64,000 nucleotides of DNA from Dromaius novaehollandiae (taxonomy: Eukaryota > Chordata > Aves > Casuariiformes > Dromaiidae), in the NCBI RefSeq assembly GCF_036370855.1, contig NC_088102.1, positions 20,627,001-20,691,000 of the forward strand. The letters are read 5' to 3'. A model generated the notes under the pieces. That model did no database searches and had not been told where the DNA came from. It worked only from the letters and a program-made list of their open reading frames with translations. A program made the position numbers and the translations under genes. This document shows, piece by piece, positions 1 through 11,939 of this stretch (position 1 is the first letter of the stretch; each line of letters starts with the position of its first letter).

Positions 1-3000
1 GGATCCTTTGCATTTCTGGCCTGATCAAACCTGGTAAATTATCTGAGAACCTACTATACAGATCCAACAGCAGCTGCTGCTGTTTTCTTTAAAATCTAGC
101 TGGAGAAGGAATAAGCAGTGGCACATTCTTTCTGCAGTAGCTTAGCAAGTTCTCTGTTAGGAAAGCCCCAGAAGTGCAGGTAAATACCTCAGCTCGAGCT
201 GTTCCACACTTTCCACTGCCCCAGGAAGTCCTGACTACTGAGCTACAGTCTTGTGAGGCAGAAGCACTCTTCAGATTTTCTGTTGAAATTACTCCTCTGT
301 ACATAAAATAATTCTCAGTTTGTTACACCATGTTTGGAAGTCAACAAATTGGCCTAAAATGTGAGATTTTTTGCTTGCCTGTCCAGCCCTTATTTAAGCT
401 CTGTTCATCTTGTAAAGCGTCCACCCCAAAGTAGCCTATAGCCATGCTATTGGGGTGGCAGGCAGGGGCTGTGAGTATAAATCTTAGCTAGAAAGAGCTA
501 ATTAAGACCTCTGCAGAGCCAGAAGTTAAAACACCCCACTGCGCTAAGCAGTCCCTATCGTAGTGGCTGTGCATCCTGCCTGCTAGCTGTTGCGAATGCT
601 GCTGGGAAATGCTGAATTCTGCCCCAGCTGCTGTGTGGTTTCTGTTTCAGAAGATGCACACTTGAAAGATGGAAGTTGCAACAATGAATGACAAGCATCG
701 AAGTCTCCTCCTGGATCTTGGCTTTGGTGGCTTAATCATTAGTGTGTTTCCCCAGACCAGACCTGAGGTGCTTCATGAGAGGTGCCTGTGCGGGAAAGGA
801 TGGAGGAGGTGGCACTGAAGTGCAGTATTGCTGTCGTGTTTGCTTTTTGAATAGGCTGTTGTCATTAGTGCTGTCACATGCCTGGAAATTCATTTAAAGA
901 CGACATTTGAAGGAGAACCTCTTTCAGCACACTCAAACACACACAAGCAAAGTTTTTTGATGATGCTTTCAGATAAACAGCTATAGCAAAGACTCAGTTT
1001 CATTTTATCTCCATAGATAGCTCCAGGAAAACAATCACTGCTTCTGCCTGCAGCCCAAACAACTCACTTTGCTGCCAAGTGCCATCTCAAAAAGAGGAAC
1101 AGTATAAACTAATTTCATACCTATTCAGTTCAATAATAGACATTGTTCTAACTATACCTCTAGTGATAAGAGACAGAACAGCTTATTTTCTATTGCTAAG
1201 CAACTGTTAAAACAGTGTGCAGAATTCAGCCAGCTCTAATGGGCTGATAGGAATCAGCATCTGAAGTTCTTGTTTGCATTCTGAAGTCAACAATAATTGT
1301 AGTTCTCTATTAACATTCATTTAAGATGGTTTATGGCTGCAACAGATTCAATCAGGACTCTGTCTTAATGGTGTTCTGAATGGTCTGCTCTCCCTTATAA
1401 AGAAATATTTAGCCATAATACATTACACAGCTTTAATCCACTTATTTTGATACAATGATGAAGTGGCATAAAAGGTAACATGGGAAAAATAAGGTAATAT
1501 GAAAAACTCTTTAGAAGTGAAAGCTGATGGTATGCATAGTACCAAGTTGCAGGCAGAGAGTTTGAGGTATTTAGGTAGGGTGCCATAAATTACAAGATAT
1601 TATTTTTGTCTGAGATGCAAAGACATCTGCAAAACCCTCTACATTTGGAAAACTGGAGGCCAGAGAAGACTGCTGAAAGCATAACTGCATTAACCCATGG
1701 GTATTTTCCAGCCATAATTTATAAGTTCCTTTTAGTCATTTGCATGCATCCTTCAGGAGGAGGGACTTTCTGGTCTGGATCATGCCTTGCAGGGATAAGG
1801 AATGGGCAAATAAATGCAAAATAGCAAGTGTTGCAGAAGGGCATCCTGCATTCATAAACAATTCCTTGTAGCTGTGGAGTGATTCCCGTAGCCTAGAAGG
1901 AGACCACATTACAGTGAGAGGATGATATCTCTTCAGATGCTCCTGTCAGTAGGGACAGTCACATAAGCAGAGGAACTGAAGACTTACTGCTGCTGGACTT
2001 GGGATTCTGTGCTTGTACCCAGTGCTGCTTTTGCAGGTGTGTAAACACATGATTAATGCCTATGCACGTATGCAATCCCATCACATTCAGTAGAACCACT
2101 ACCGTTTGCTGTTAAGTGAATGCTTAAATGCTCTGTCGGCACCAGCTGAGAAAATCAACACCTTGTCAGATGGAGCGCATGCAGGTGAAACGGCGTTGCC
2201 TTACTTAACCCACTATGCTTCACATCCTGACTTGGAGGAACCAAATCTTAATGCAACAGCAGAAGAGTAAATGTTCTGAAGTAAAGACTTCAGCCAGCTG
2301 CCTGAGCCAGTAGGCTAGCTCATCACACAGTGATTTCAAAATGCAGGGGTAAAAAGTTGAGCTCTTCCTCCATGCAGCTCACAGCAGTGTCTGAGTCACC
2401 CCAGAACATGGGAATGCTGCAGGCAGGGCAGGCGCCATCCGACTTGCCCTGTTGCAGCCCCCCCACCTACATAATTGTCTTCCCTGCTCAGTATATAAAC
2501 CCAGAAAACATCTTAAAGCTGTTACTGAAAGCAATGTGCTTATTTATTTGTTCATATGAGCCAAACATGACTTAAAAAATTAGATAGTTTCTGCACAACC
2601 TTTACAGGACCAGCACTTTCCTTGTTGGTACTGGTAAGACTGCCTGCTTGTGGAATCATTAAAAGGATGTTTGCACCCCCTAGTGTATAAGAATTCACAA
2701 GAAATCAGGGTCTTAACAACAGCCTTATCTGAATGAAGATGTTTAATATCAAACCACAATAAAAGCTCATTGTTACAATGTTAACATCTTCAACAGAAGG
2801 GATTGTAGACACCAAGTTCATGCTGGCTGTAGTCCCTCATGTCCCTGTATTCAAGAATTGTAGAACCTGAAAACTAGTTCTGCTGAGCTGGATTTTTATC
2901 ACACTGGAACAACGTATCAGGAATTTACAGGAAGAAATGGTATTGTACTGAAAACAGATGATTCAAATCCAGACCTCCCTGAAACTCAGGGATGTTCAGT

Positions 3001-6000
3001 ATAGGTTCACCCCGTTAATTAGGTAAAGTTTGTAACTGTGTTTCACTGAAGTCAAGGGATCTCTGGATGGAAGACTTTGCTCCAGTTAACAGGAAAAGAA
3101 AAGGCATGTGCTTTACTGTCCTCCAAGAACCACTGCCCAGAGTGCCAAAGATATCTAACTTTTGATGGTGGCCCACATCCCATTATTCAGAGTTAGGTCC
3201 TAAAATACCTTTGAAAAGCTTCCTAACAGCTGTAGATTACTTCCTTATTCTTCAAATGTGACTTGACTTATGCCAAGTTCTGCCCATGATGTTAAATAAG
3301 GAAGAACTGTTCACTGGTTCAACCAGTTAGGCTTGCTTTGCTGGAACCCAAAAGAGCAGTTCAGGTCCCTGGGTTCAGTGTAAGCCTCTGGAACCTCAAT
3401 AAAATCCAGGTGTTACCTCTTGACTGTGAATGCAGGAAGGGAACAGCTTATAGGCTCATTTGCAAGTGGATCTTGCACTGATTTTTGAGAGTTGAAATGT
3501 GTGACTCAAATTCTGGTAGTAGTTCTGATCATTCTGACCCCTTCCAATGTTTTTAGATGTACTCTGTACCTGAACCCTTTCAAGGAGAATGGCAGTGAAA
3601 GCAAAGTCACGCCCACAAGTGGTGTACATACAAGGATAGCCTTTGTAGAGGATTATCAGAAATCCCACTGCTCTTTAATTCATAACGCACACATAAAAGA
3701 AGCTCAATATGGGGAGTCTAGACGCACCCAATAGAAACTTCCACTATTCTCTTGCGTTGGTTTCTTCACTGCAGTTGAGTATTTTGGAGTCAAGTTCAGA
3801 TCTAAAATGGCTCAGTATCTGGCTGGGGTGTTTATGGTTTGTTGTCTCAACCCCTGGAATCTATTAGCTCCATTTGCCTTCTCTGACTTTGGTAGCTCCT
3901 ACAGATACACCATGTTGTGCCTTGCTCCCTAAGCAGGTTAATGTCTTTCCATCTCCTTACGAAGCCTTCCTGTGAGTCCCTTTAAAACTTCTCCTTTGCC
4001 ATCTTATTTGTCTTTTTCTGCTTAATACTTCTCTTTTCCTTCCTTTATCAATATGTTGCAAAAAGGCCTGTTCAAACTGGCTTCCCACCTCATGCAACCT
4101 CTTCAAGCATGTTTTTCTAGACAAAATGCAGCTTGCTATTCTGGGACCTATTCTAGATCTATGAAATGAGTACAGCATCAGAAAGAGCAACTGTCATGAT
4201 ATCTGACATAATACCACCACATTGCCAACAATTATACGTACATAACTGCACAGTCAGCAATAGCTACTTTTGTGGCAACGTTCATAGCAAGAACATCCTT
4301 CTACTCGCTGCTAGGGCTGCGGTGATATACCTTGGAGGGGCAGCACGAGGAAAACTTCTCTGCTGCTCTCTGGAGACATCACTGACTCTGCAGGTTGCCT
4401 GCTTTGCTGTTATAGGTCAGGTCTTAGAAGCCCCTGGATATCTCTGAATGCACTGTGCATGTAGAGTTCATGGTAATGTTGGAGAAAACGAGATCCCAGC
4501 AGAGAAAGTGGTAAAGTGTGCGGGTACAAGGAAGCACAGGGAATTGAGTGCTTGCCGTGAGGTTGCAGAAGGAAGTGTCTGCTGTGGGCTTGGATCTATA
4601 GATGGATAGAGGCTTTTATCTTCCTTTTTGTTTTGACAGAAGAATTTTCTGTGCTAGCTGAAATGGTTTTGAACTCTACGCATGTACCAAAGAGGCCTCA
4701 AGCTTTTGAAAAGGTTAAAAAAAAAAAATTTCAAAACCTGAATCTGTCATATAAGGCAAAATGACTCATCAAATACTTTTCAATTTTCAGTTCATTTTTT
4801 AGTTGAAACTTCCACCTCCCTCCATTGGTGTCTGGGATGTAGCATGGTCTGGTATGTGCTTTTTGGCTGTTGGCAATGGCTGTCATGGACAGACTCAGAT
4901 CTGACCAAATTACATATATATGTTTTCATGATTTTCCCTGTCCACGCCTCCATTGAAAACAGGATTTAACTGTTTCCCCTGAGGTGTCTGCAGCCCAATC
5001 ACTGCAGCATGGGCAAGTGCCTGAAAGCCAGAAAAATGATACTGGCAAGGGAAAAAGTGGTCTGTTTTCATTATCCAAGCAGAATTAAATGAAAAAAAGC
5101 AAACAAACTGCATAAATGATGCAAATTAAATTAGATTTTCTTTACTTTCATAATCTAAGTTTCTAATAATAAATGTATTCTAAAATATGACTTTCAGCCA
5201 ATAGTATTTACCGTATTAAAAACCGTCTGATTTTATTTACTGTATAATGCTTAATAGCCCCTTCAAGCCTCTTTATTCTGTATTTTTAAATGAATTTTTT
5301 GGGCTTTTTTTCAAAACAAGAGAAGTGGCTTTTTGACACAATAGCCTCTAATAACTCACATGGAGGATACTGGCAGAAGCTGCGATGACTTTTTGTCCGG
5401 TGTTCTTTTCTTCCAGAAGAATGGAGTCATCATGATATTACTGCAGTGTTCTTTTTGTCATTTATGTAATAGAATCAGAGTAAATAATACTATATAATAC
5501 ATGAAAAGCACAAGCATATTGCTGGTAAGTGTCTCAAAAGACTTACATTTCAAGGCTTAATAGTACTACTATGATATAAGCCACATGAACCACTGCAAAC
5601 TGTTATGAGAATACATTAAAAATATTATAGCAATCAGAAAATTATACTGATATGTCCAGGTACCAATTTAAAAGCAAGCACCCACCCATATTTGGAAAAT
5701 TGAATTGATATACTTTAGAAGCTGCTATTTGCAAGCTACTTTTTGAAATTAAAAAGCCAGCTCTTTCTATATCAGTTAACTTCTTTTCTGAGCCTTTTTT
5801 TTCACTTTCATAACTACATATCCAAGACTGTGATTTTTATTAGACAAAATTTCAGTTGGAAAACTACTGAAGTTTCTAAACTCTTTGTTGTAATTAAAAC
5901 AGTGCTGGAGCCTTATTTCTACTTTGTAAGGACAGGTGGAAAAATGCTATATATATTTCCTTCTTCAGATTTCACACTAGTGTTAACACCAGTCCTCTAA

Positions 6001-7320
6001 TTCTCCCAGTGGTGCATGAATATAGGACTGCTGTTCCTGGTCATAGGGCACAGAAATATTGACCTTCCTGTTGTGGTTCAGATGCAGCTGAACGTGGTGA
6101 TGATGAAGTCCTCACTCTCACAGATTGTTTGAAGTGAATGGGAGGGATTTTAATTTACAGGAGATATTGCCATTGGCATTAAGCAGGCAGGAGTAGGAAA
6201 CTGCTTTGAGTCTCGACAAATGGCCAAAGTGAGCTCTTGCATTTTTTCTCCCAACCAGAGTTGTGATATTTTAGCAGGAGAATATGGAGAAAGGTGCTGT
6301 TGGTACAGCACCTGTCTGATGGACAAAGAGCTTTTGTTTTCAGGGCTCCTAAACTAGAATAGCCCCAGGACTCAAAATCAGCCATCAAAAAGCAATGTGG
6401 ATAGGAAACAAGAACAATTTTTATCATGCTATAAAAAGAAATCTGGTGTAAGCAGGAGATATGTTAGAAATGTAGCTGGGGAAGCTTTCTCCTAGAAAAA
6501 AGCTGCCAGTCAGACTTGTCATTTTTCACAGGGGAATGTCAATATAAAATGTAGGTAGAGAAGATGCTGTTCTCAAAGGGATACAGCAGGAATCAACTGG
6601 AGGAGAGGATGATGTGCTAATTCCCTACACTCAGTAGTGAAAATACATCAAGAATCAGAGGTGAATCAAAAGGCTACTTAAAAACTCCTTAAAAACGCCA
6701 ATGAATGTTATGTAGAAGTTCCTCTTAAACCTGTTCTTCGCAGCTGTTGCCATTCTGCTTATGGCCATATGATATGGCTTGCAATGAAATATATTGGGTA
6801 TGCTGAAGTCCCATATAAACTGAAATAGGACTTTGCTTTTGGGGATCTCAAAGAGATTGCTGTACATTTCTGGACTTCAAATTATGCCCAACCATGTTGC
6901 CATAAGAAAGGTATAGTGAGTTACTTCTGCTCCTTAAAATACTGTACTTTGCAAATTTAAAATTATAGATGAGACAGGTCCCTGCATTTATATTACAGTC
7001 AGGATTGCCTGAAATTAATTCAAGGTTTTGTTTTGTTTCTTCCTTGAAGGAAAGCTAGCTGTACTCTGTTGTAATAGACTGGGTTGGTGAGGTACTGTAT
7101 TTCACTTAATAACTCATTCTTTCCCCTTTTGAATGTCTAATGTGATATTTTATATGAATTTGATGGTATTTGTTCACTGGCAGATTCTTTTTTCCTGCTT
7201 TAAGTAAGCTGAAGGATTTTAGCTTTTGCAAAGACATTAATATTCGGTCAGATTTCCCAGCAGCCCCACACGGCTATTATTCCAAGAGGCATCACCTTAA
7301 AGTCTTGGAGAGAAAGCATT
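1..7320. other. Non-coding stretch, no gene seen
   Basis: I read this on both strands and found no exon, RNA gene or recognisable mobile element. It is AT-leaning and CpG-poor, like an intron or intergenic desert. Small items: a BamHI site in the first six bases, a short CAG/CTG self-complementary run near 66-84, and a TATATAAA string at 2492-2499 downstream of a short C-rich stretch, with no open frame that would make it a credible promoter. Open frames here are short, overlap on both strands and have no domain-like content. Confidence 0.6.
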
Positions 7321-7325
7321 ACGGC

Positions 7326-7365
7326 TAATGCAGTTTGGCAAGCCAGTGTAATATTCACTGCATTA
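7326..7365. repeat. Perfect 9-bp inverted repeat
   Basis: TAATGCAGT at 7326-7334 is exactly complementary to ACTGCATTA at 7357-7365, with a 22-nt spacer. The spacer holds a second small inverted repeat, TGGC-AA-GCCA (7336-7345). The arms contain TAAT, the homeodomain core, so paired protein-binding sites are one reading. The hairpin is too short for a typical microRNA precursor. Function is unknown and chance cannot be excluded. Confidence 0.5.
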
Positions 7366-7369
7366 CCTT

Positions 7370-8090
7370 GACGTGGTTTAATGGCATGAGCAGCATGCAC
7401 TCTGTGTTAGAGAAAATTACCTGTTGACCCTCGCTGTAGCTTGATGCCTGTTCTTAACTGGATAGCTATGAAATGGTGTGGAAAATCTTATATGAACTCT
7501 GCTCCCCTCCTGCTCTGTCCCATAGGGAACTCATTTCCTATCAGCTTGCCCATAAAAAAAGCCTGGCTTTGGCATTTTCATTTGATACAATATTATTTCA
7601 TACATACAACATAGTTGCCCAGTGAGCCTTCCTCCTGGCCTACCCTCCTAATGAAAAGATAAACCAATAATGAAAGTTAATACAGAAAGAAATAAAGAGG
7701 GAAATGCAAAAGGATGGTTTTATCATCCCGATGGAAAACAAAGATACTGTAGCACTCCCTTTGCAAGAGGCAGTCTGAGTCCACTCAGGGGAAATTCTTT
7801 CTTACCTCAGGAAAAGACTGGCACAGTAAACACACAGGTGATCTTTATAGCTGTGTAATGTGAGAGAACTAAATTTTATCCCTCTGGATGAATAAATAGA
7901 TTAATTGCAAGTGACAGGTGGAAAATGAATTTCATGTTCTCAAAAGAAACTGGATGATACCAAAATCCTCTGCTAACTCGCAGAACAGGCATGTCCTCTT
8001 CCAAGCGCCTCACCCCCGACCAAGGGACCAAATCTGTGAGCAGTGCTGTCAGTGTGCAGGGCCACAAACCAATTTAATCCCTGGCTTGTC
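7370..8090. other. Non-coding stretch
   Basis: Ordinary AT-leaning DNA between the inverted repeat and the GC-richer patch downstream. No exon, RNA gene or repeat was recognised. The short open frames on both strands look like chance. Confidence 0.55.
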
Positions 8091-8099
8091 TCCTTAGAC

Positions 8100-8660
8100 T
8101 GCCAGGAGGACTCCCAGTCAGTGCCAGCGCGCTGCTGGCTCCCGAAGCGCACGCAGCTTCAGAGACATGACCACCAAACCTGCTGCACTAAGAGCTGCTG
8201 CCTGCTTACTTCAGTGGGATTTAGGAGGCCGAGGGGGGAGGTCTGTGGAGCCTCACGTGCTCAGCGTGTGACTCATTCCTTTGCACTTTGTCTCCTGTTC
8301 TCTGCCAGGTGACCCAGCGTCCAGGCATTCGCATCGCATCGTGGCTCCAGCAGCAGCCTTCTGCTTTGGCACTTGTTGGCTGACCACATCCAGCGCCGGA
8401 GGTCCTGCCGTGGGAGGGGGGCAGCTGTGGTGCAGGTCACACAGGAACATGCTGTCAGGCACTGCTCCCCCTGCCAAGAGCCTCGCGCTGTGGGTCCTAC
8501 CCCCCGCCACGACCTACCTGGTGAGGTCGGGAACAGGACATGGTCCAAGGCAGCTAAGTCCGTCACGTGGCTGGATGTCACTAGTCTTGGACCCAAGCTT
8601 GGAGCTTGAAAGGCGCGAGCTGAGGCCGCAGACGCAGCGATGGCTAGCATGAGGCTCATG
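8100..8660. promoter_or_regulatory. Weak CpG-island-like patch with two CACGTG E-boxes
   Basis: GC and CpG content rise clearly here above the flanks. Two identical palindromic E-boxes, CACGTG at 8254-8259 and 8564-8569, both preceded by T, lie about 310 bp apart. CACGTG is the classical site for bHLH-ZIP factors (USF, MYC/MAX, TFE families). Frames of more than 120 codons are open on both strands across the same bases, which is what GC-rich DNA does by chance, so I do not call a protein. It may be an enhancer or minor promoter; no transcript evidence is visible. Confidence 0.3.
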
Positions 8661-8699
8661 TACGGGGATGCTACTTTTGCAGTATGTTGCACTCATTAA

Positions 8700-10790
8700 G
8701 CAGCAGTGTCAGTGCCTGAACTAGACAGAAAACAGTGAAGAGTCAGGTCTTCAGTCTCTCCCTTTGATGTCTTAGGTAGCATGAAAGGCAGCCTGTGCCA
8801 CTGTTCTGGTACAGAGACATTAAAAATATAAAAATAAGAGAGAGAAATCATCTGCTGTAGAGAAGATCCCTGCAATTTGGCTGGGATCCTGATCCACAAA
8901 GCTACTTTTCTGGTTTCTCCCATTAGCTCAACTGTAATATGTGCAGTACCAGATTACTTGTCAGGCCAGAATATTAACATTCACAGCATTAATGTTTTGG
9001 GGCCCTTAAAATGAAGAGCGCTAATAGAAAAATCTCTTCAATCCTTTCACATGAAATCCCACCATTTTGAACTGACAAAAATAAACGCAATGAACCTTCA
9101 GTGATATTGCACCGTACAAAAAGGTTATTAAAAATGCATTTGAAGGACTAGCTTTGTCAATATTAATGCACTGAAGAAACTGAGGGTTTCCCAGCTCAGG
9201 CAGTGATGTACAGCCTTAGTGAGGCAGTGATTACTGCAATAATAGATTTTGGTAGCTTAAGTTAGACATGCATTTTCAGGCTTCATATGCAAAAGAATTG
9301 CCCTATCTTATAAAAAGATGGGATACTCAGTAATATTGAGGTGAAATATTAAGAATATATGTTTTAAAGGAATACTGGCAACTAGCTATTTGATCAGCTC
9401 TGAAAATGTGTTTGAAAGATGTGTAGGGAAGTAAAATACAGGAGTGGTGAGGACTAAGAGGGCAGCTGCAGGTTATTAATAGGAATTCAAATGATTTATT
9501 TTTTTTATTTGCTGATTTTTATTTCAATTGTATATAGTCAGAGCATTTTTTAGAGATTATCTGTACATTCCCTAAAGTGATGTGAACATAGCAACAAAGT
9601 GCGAATGCATGAAAACTTTAAAGCATAATTAGCTCCACTTTGAGAAATCTCTAATCTTGAATTCAGACATCTCTGACCTTGCTACTCATTTTTGGACTAA
9701 ATAACTGCTATTTCAAGATTTAATATTCATACTATGGGGTTTGGATGCATTTCTGACCAAAGGAAAACCAGTCAACCTTGTTTTATTCCTGTAAATGAGC
9801 CTATCATAAGAAGACAGCATGGATGGAAAAAGTTATGTTTTAAATCTCTACTTTCAATCATTAAGATGCCAAAAAGAGCAGTAAGAATTGATTTTTAATT
9901 ATCATTGCGTTTTCTCTTGACAATACTCCCTTTGAAGAATGCAGAAAAAATTTCACTCCTCTAACTGATATGTGCTGCCACTTTCAGTTTTGTTCTCTCC
10001 AAGTATCATAGCTGACACGTTTTTTGGGGTGTTTGAGAGAAGGTTGACTATCTTTCACTCCAGCAGTCAGTCACTGTTGAAGTGAAAACCTAAAGGCCAG
10101 CCACCTCAGCCGGGCTGCCAGCTTTTACACAGGTTTTGTACAGTCATATCTTTGTGATTCTCCACTCTTCTATGCCCTAAAGAAAGCACCAGTTGCGTTC
10201 TGCGTTGCTTATTTCAGCGTGCAATTGTCTGCTTTTCCCAGGTCAACTTAAGTGGTGGAAGTGCCCGTTAGTTCTTGCAGACTGTCTTTCTTAAGGGCGG
10301 AAGGGTTTTAAATACTAAATCTGGGACAATTACTCAGGTTCCAAGGCTGCCTTTGTCCTTTAGCTGGAACCAGGAGCAGCTCTTGTCCTGGCATTAGCGG
10401 GGTCTATCCCCATTAGGACTTTATAAACCTCGCTGAATTTTGTTGTTGTTGTTCTGTCTTGATAGCAATGTGCAGCAGCAGCAAAACACAACAGATTTTA
10501 TTTATTTTTTAATAATACTTAAATATGTTACAGAGTTTTCAGGCATTGGTGCACCTAGACGGTAGATTCTGCTGACTCTCCTTGATCTCACGGAGATGGG
10601 CATGTGGCAACTCAGGCTGAGCGTGGAAAGGGACACGCAGGAGAAAGCTGCAAAATGCTCTAAAAGGTTATGGCCATCTTTTGTGTTTTCCAGTGTGTAA
10701 ACAACTAATCATGTCAATATTATCCTCGTAATGAATAATCCATACTGTTTGTGTTTTCTATAATATTGCTCTCTTAAACCTCCAATGCAT
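8700..10790. other. Non-coding AT-rich stretch
   Basis: No gene, RNA or recognisable transposon. The only simple repeats are short T-runs (around 9498) and a (TTG)n-like run near 10441-10455. Confidence 0.55.
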
Positions 10791-10830
10791 TATACATGCG
10801 CGTGCATGTGCGCTGCACACACACACACGT
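10791..10830. repeat. Alternating purine-pyrimidine tract with short (CA)n
   Basis: The stretch 10791-10813 alternates strictly between pyrimidine and purine (TA, CA, TG and CG steps). After one phase break, 10814-10830 continues the alternation and holds a (CA)6-7 run at 10816-10828. Such tracts are the classical sequence for left-handed Z-DNA and are prone to slippage. It lies about 400 bp before the CpG island. Confidence 0.7.
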
Positions 10831-11204
10831 CTGCTACAACTTTTCCTGCTGAGATCCCCCCCAGCTAAAGAAGCGTTAAAGCTGGCCAGATTCGTTTTTA
10901 GCATCAGCAAGGCTGCACGGCCTGGCTGATTACCACGTCTCATGCAGAGAAGAGGCCTGTCCCCAGCAAGAGAAAGAAACCACACGCACAACACAGCAAA
11001 TAAGGTCTGGTTAACAGATCTGTAATTTTAACAGGAATTTCTTTTTAATAATCACTAGAAATGGTTTAGAGGTTCATGTTATTTCCGAAGTTGATATCGA
11101 ATTAAGAGGAAACTCTTAACGGATTTATACACTTTACTGAATTTCCTCACAGCAATCTGAATTCATACCCCTGTCGTGGACATAATTCAGTGACGAAAAC
11201 GGAC

Positions 11205-11815
11205 CTGCCCCCATTGCGCTGCCGCCCGTGTGGCTATGCGGTTCAGCTGCCCCGAGCAGCTCTGTCCTCCGCGGGCCGGCAGCAGTTGTTCAGAGTTTAA
11301 TTTCACGTTTTACTGGTGTCACTTGTTCCAAACAAACTAACGTCGGGGCTGATGTGAGCAACCCCGCTGACCGGCTGCCTCTCCGCGGAGAAATCGCATA
11401 TTTAAATGTCCAGTGCCCTGGAGAGGTGGCGGCCGGGCAAGGCCGGGCCGAGCCGAGCCGGGCCTGGGCCCCGCCGAGGCGGTGGCAGGCCGCGCCGGCG
11501 TGGCGGCAGCGGCCCCTGGCGGCGCGGGCGGGCGGGCGGCGGGGCCGGGGCCGGGGGCTGGCGGGGGCTGCGCTCCGCCGCCGCGGCGGGCGGGGAGCCG
11601 CCGGGTTTCGGCCGGGCTCGGAGTGGCGCTGGCTGCCCTCGGCCCCGCACCCGGCGGCGCCGGCGGGCTGCGGGCTCTTCCTCCCGGCGGCGGCGGCCGC
11701 GCAGCCCAGCCCCTTCCCGCTGCAGCCCGAGCGGGGCGGCGGGGCGGCCGCGGCGCTGCTGGCGGCGGGGCGGGCTCGGGCGGGCACGGCGGCTTAGGGA
11801 GACCTCGCAGGAGCT
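11205..11815. promoter_or_regulatory. CpG island, orphan promoter candidate
   Basis: This is one of the two densest CpG regions of the window; between about 11415 and 11800 nearly every few bases is a CG step, with GC-box strings such as GGGGCGGG near 11767. CpG islands in amniotes usually mark germline-unmethylated promoters. Open frames cover all phases of both strands here and give only Arg/Pro/Gly/Ala-rich low-complexity translations, so no protein can be trusted, although a 5' exon of an unseen gene remains possible. The tRNA-Thr gene sits at its downstream edge and may share its open chromatin. Frames that run on past 11815 into the tRNA are shadows. Confidence 0.75.
11526..11557 (+). 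promoter_or_regulatory. G-quadruplex motif in CpG island
   Basis: Six runs of three or more G separated by 1- to 4-nt spacers lie on the + strand: three GGG runs spaced by single C, then runs of four, four and five G. This meets the usual G3+N1-7 rule for an intramolecular quadruplex with runs to spare. Such motifs are common just upstream of vertebrate transcription starts. Confidence 0.75.
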
Positions 11816-11824
11816 TGTAGTGGC

Positions 11825-11897
11825 GGCTCCATAGCTCAGTGGTTAGAGCACTGGTCTTGTAAACCAGGGGTCGCGAGTTCGATCCTCGCTGGGGCCT
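11825..11897 (+). tRNA. tRNA-Thr (anticodon UGU)
   Basis: This is a complete 73-nt cytosolic tRNA gene that folds as a full cloverleaf. The acceptor stem pairs GGCTCCA with TGGGGCC (one T-G wobble), followed by discriminator T. The D stem is GCTC/GAGC, the anticodon stem CTGGT/ACCAG with loop CTTGTAA, and the T stem GCGAG/CTCGC with loop TTCGATC. The anticodon TGT at 11858-11860 reads ACA (Thr). The internal RNA polymerase III promoter is intact: A box at 11832-11842 and B box at about 11876-11886. There is no intron, and CCA is not encoded, as expected for a nuclear eukaryotic gene. A T-run terminator follows 8 bp downstream. The gene begins about 10 bp after the CpG island ends, which suggests open chromatin. 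All key positions are intact, so I take it as functional. Confidence 0.97.
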
Positions 11898-11905
11898 CAG
11901 CGTTC

Positions 11906-11909
11906 TTTT
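11906..11909 (+). terminator. RNA polymerase III T-run terminator of tRNA-Thr
   Basis: TTTT on the non-template strand lies 8 bp after the tRNA 3' end, the usual place for Pol III termination. A short 3' trailer would be removed by RNase Z. Confidence 0.85.
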
Positions 11910-11939
11910 AATCGCTTGTCTCTTAGTGGCCCGCTCGGT

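Noticed and set aside
2492..2499. TATATAAA as a promoter
   Set aside because: No credible exon, CpG context or frame follows it, and such strings are expected in AT-rich DNA.
7326..7365. Inverted repeat as a microRNA precursor
   Set aside because: Nine paired bases with a 22-nt loop are far too short for a Drosha/Dicer hairpin.
8273..8692. 139-codon minus and 123-codon plus frames
   Set aside because: They overlap on both strands in a GC-rich patch and show no domain, signal peptide or preferred frame.
11228..11834. Plus-strand frames of 135-189 codons in the CpG island
   Set aside because: All three phases are open because stops are rare in such GC-rich DNA. The translations are low complexity, and the frame that runs past 11825 enters the tRNA.
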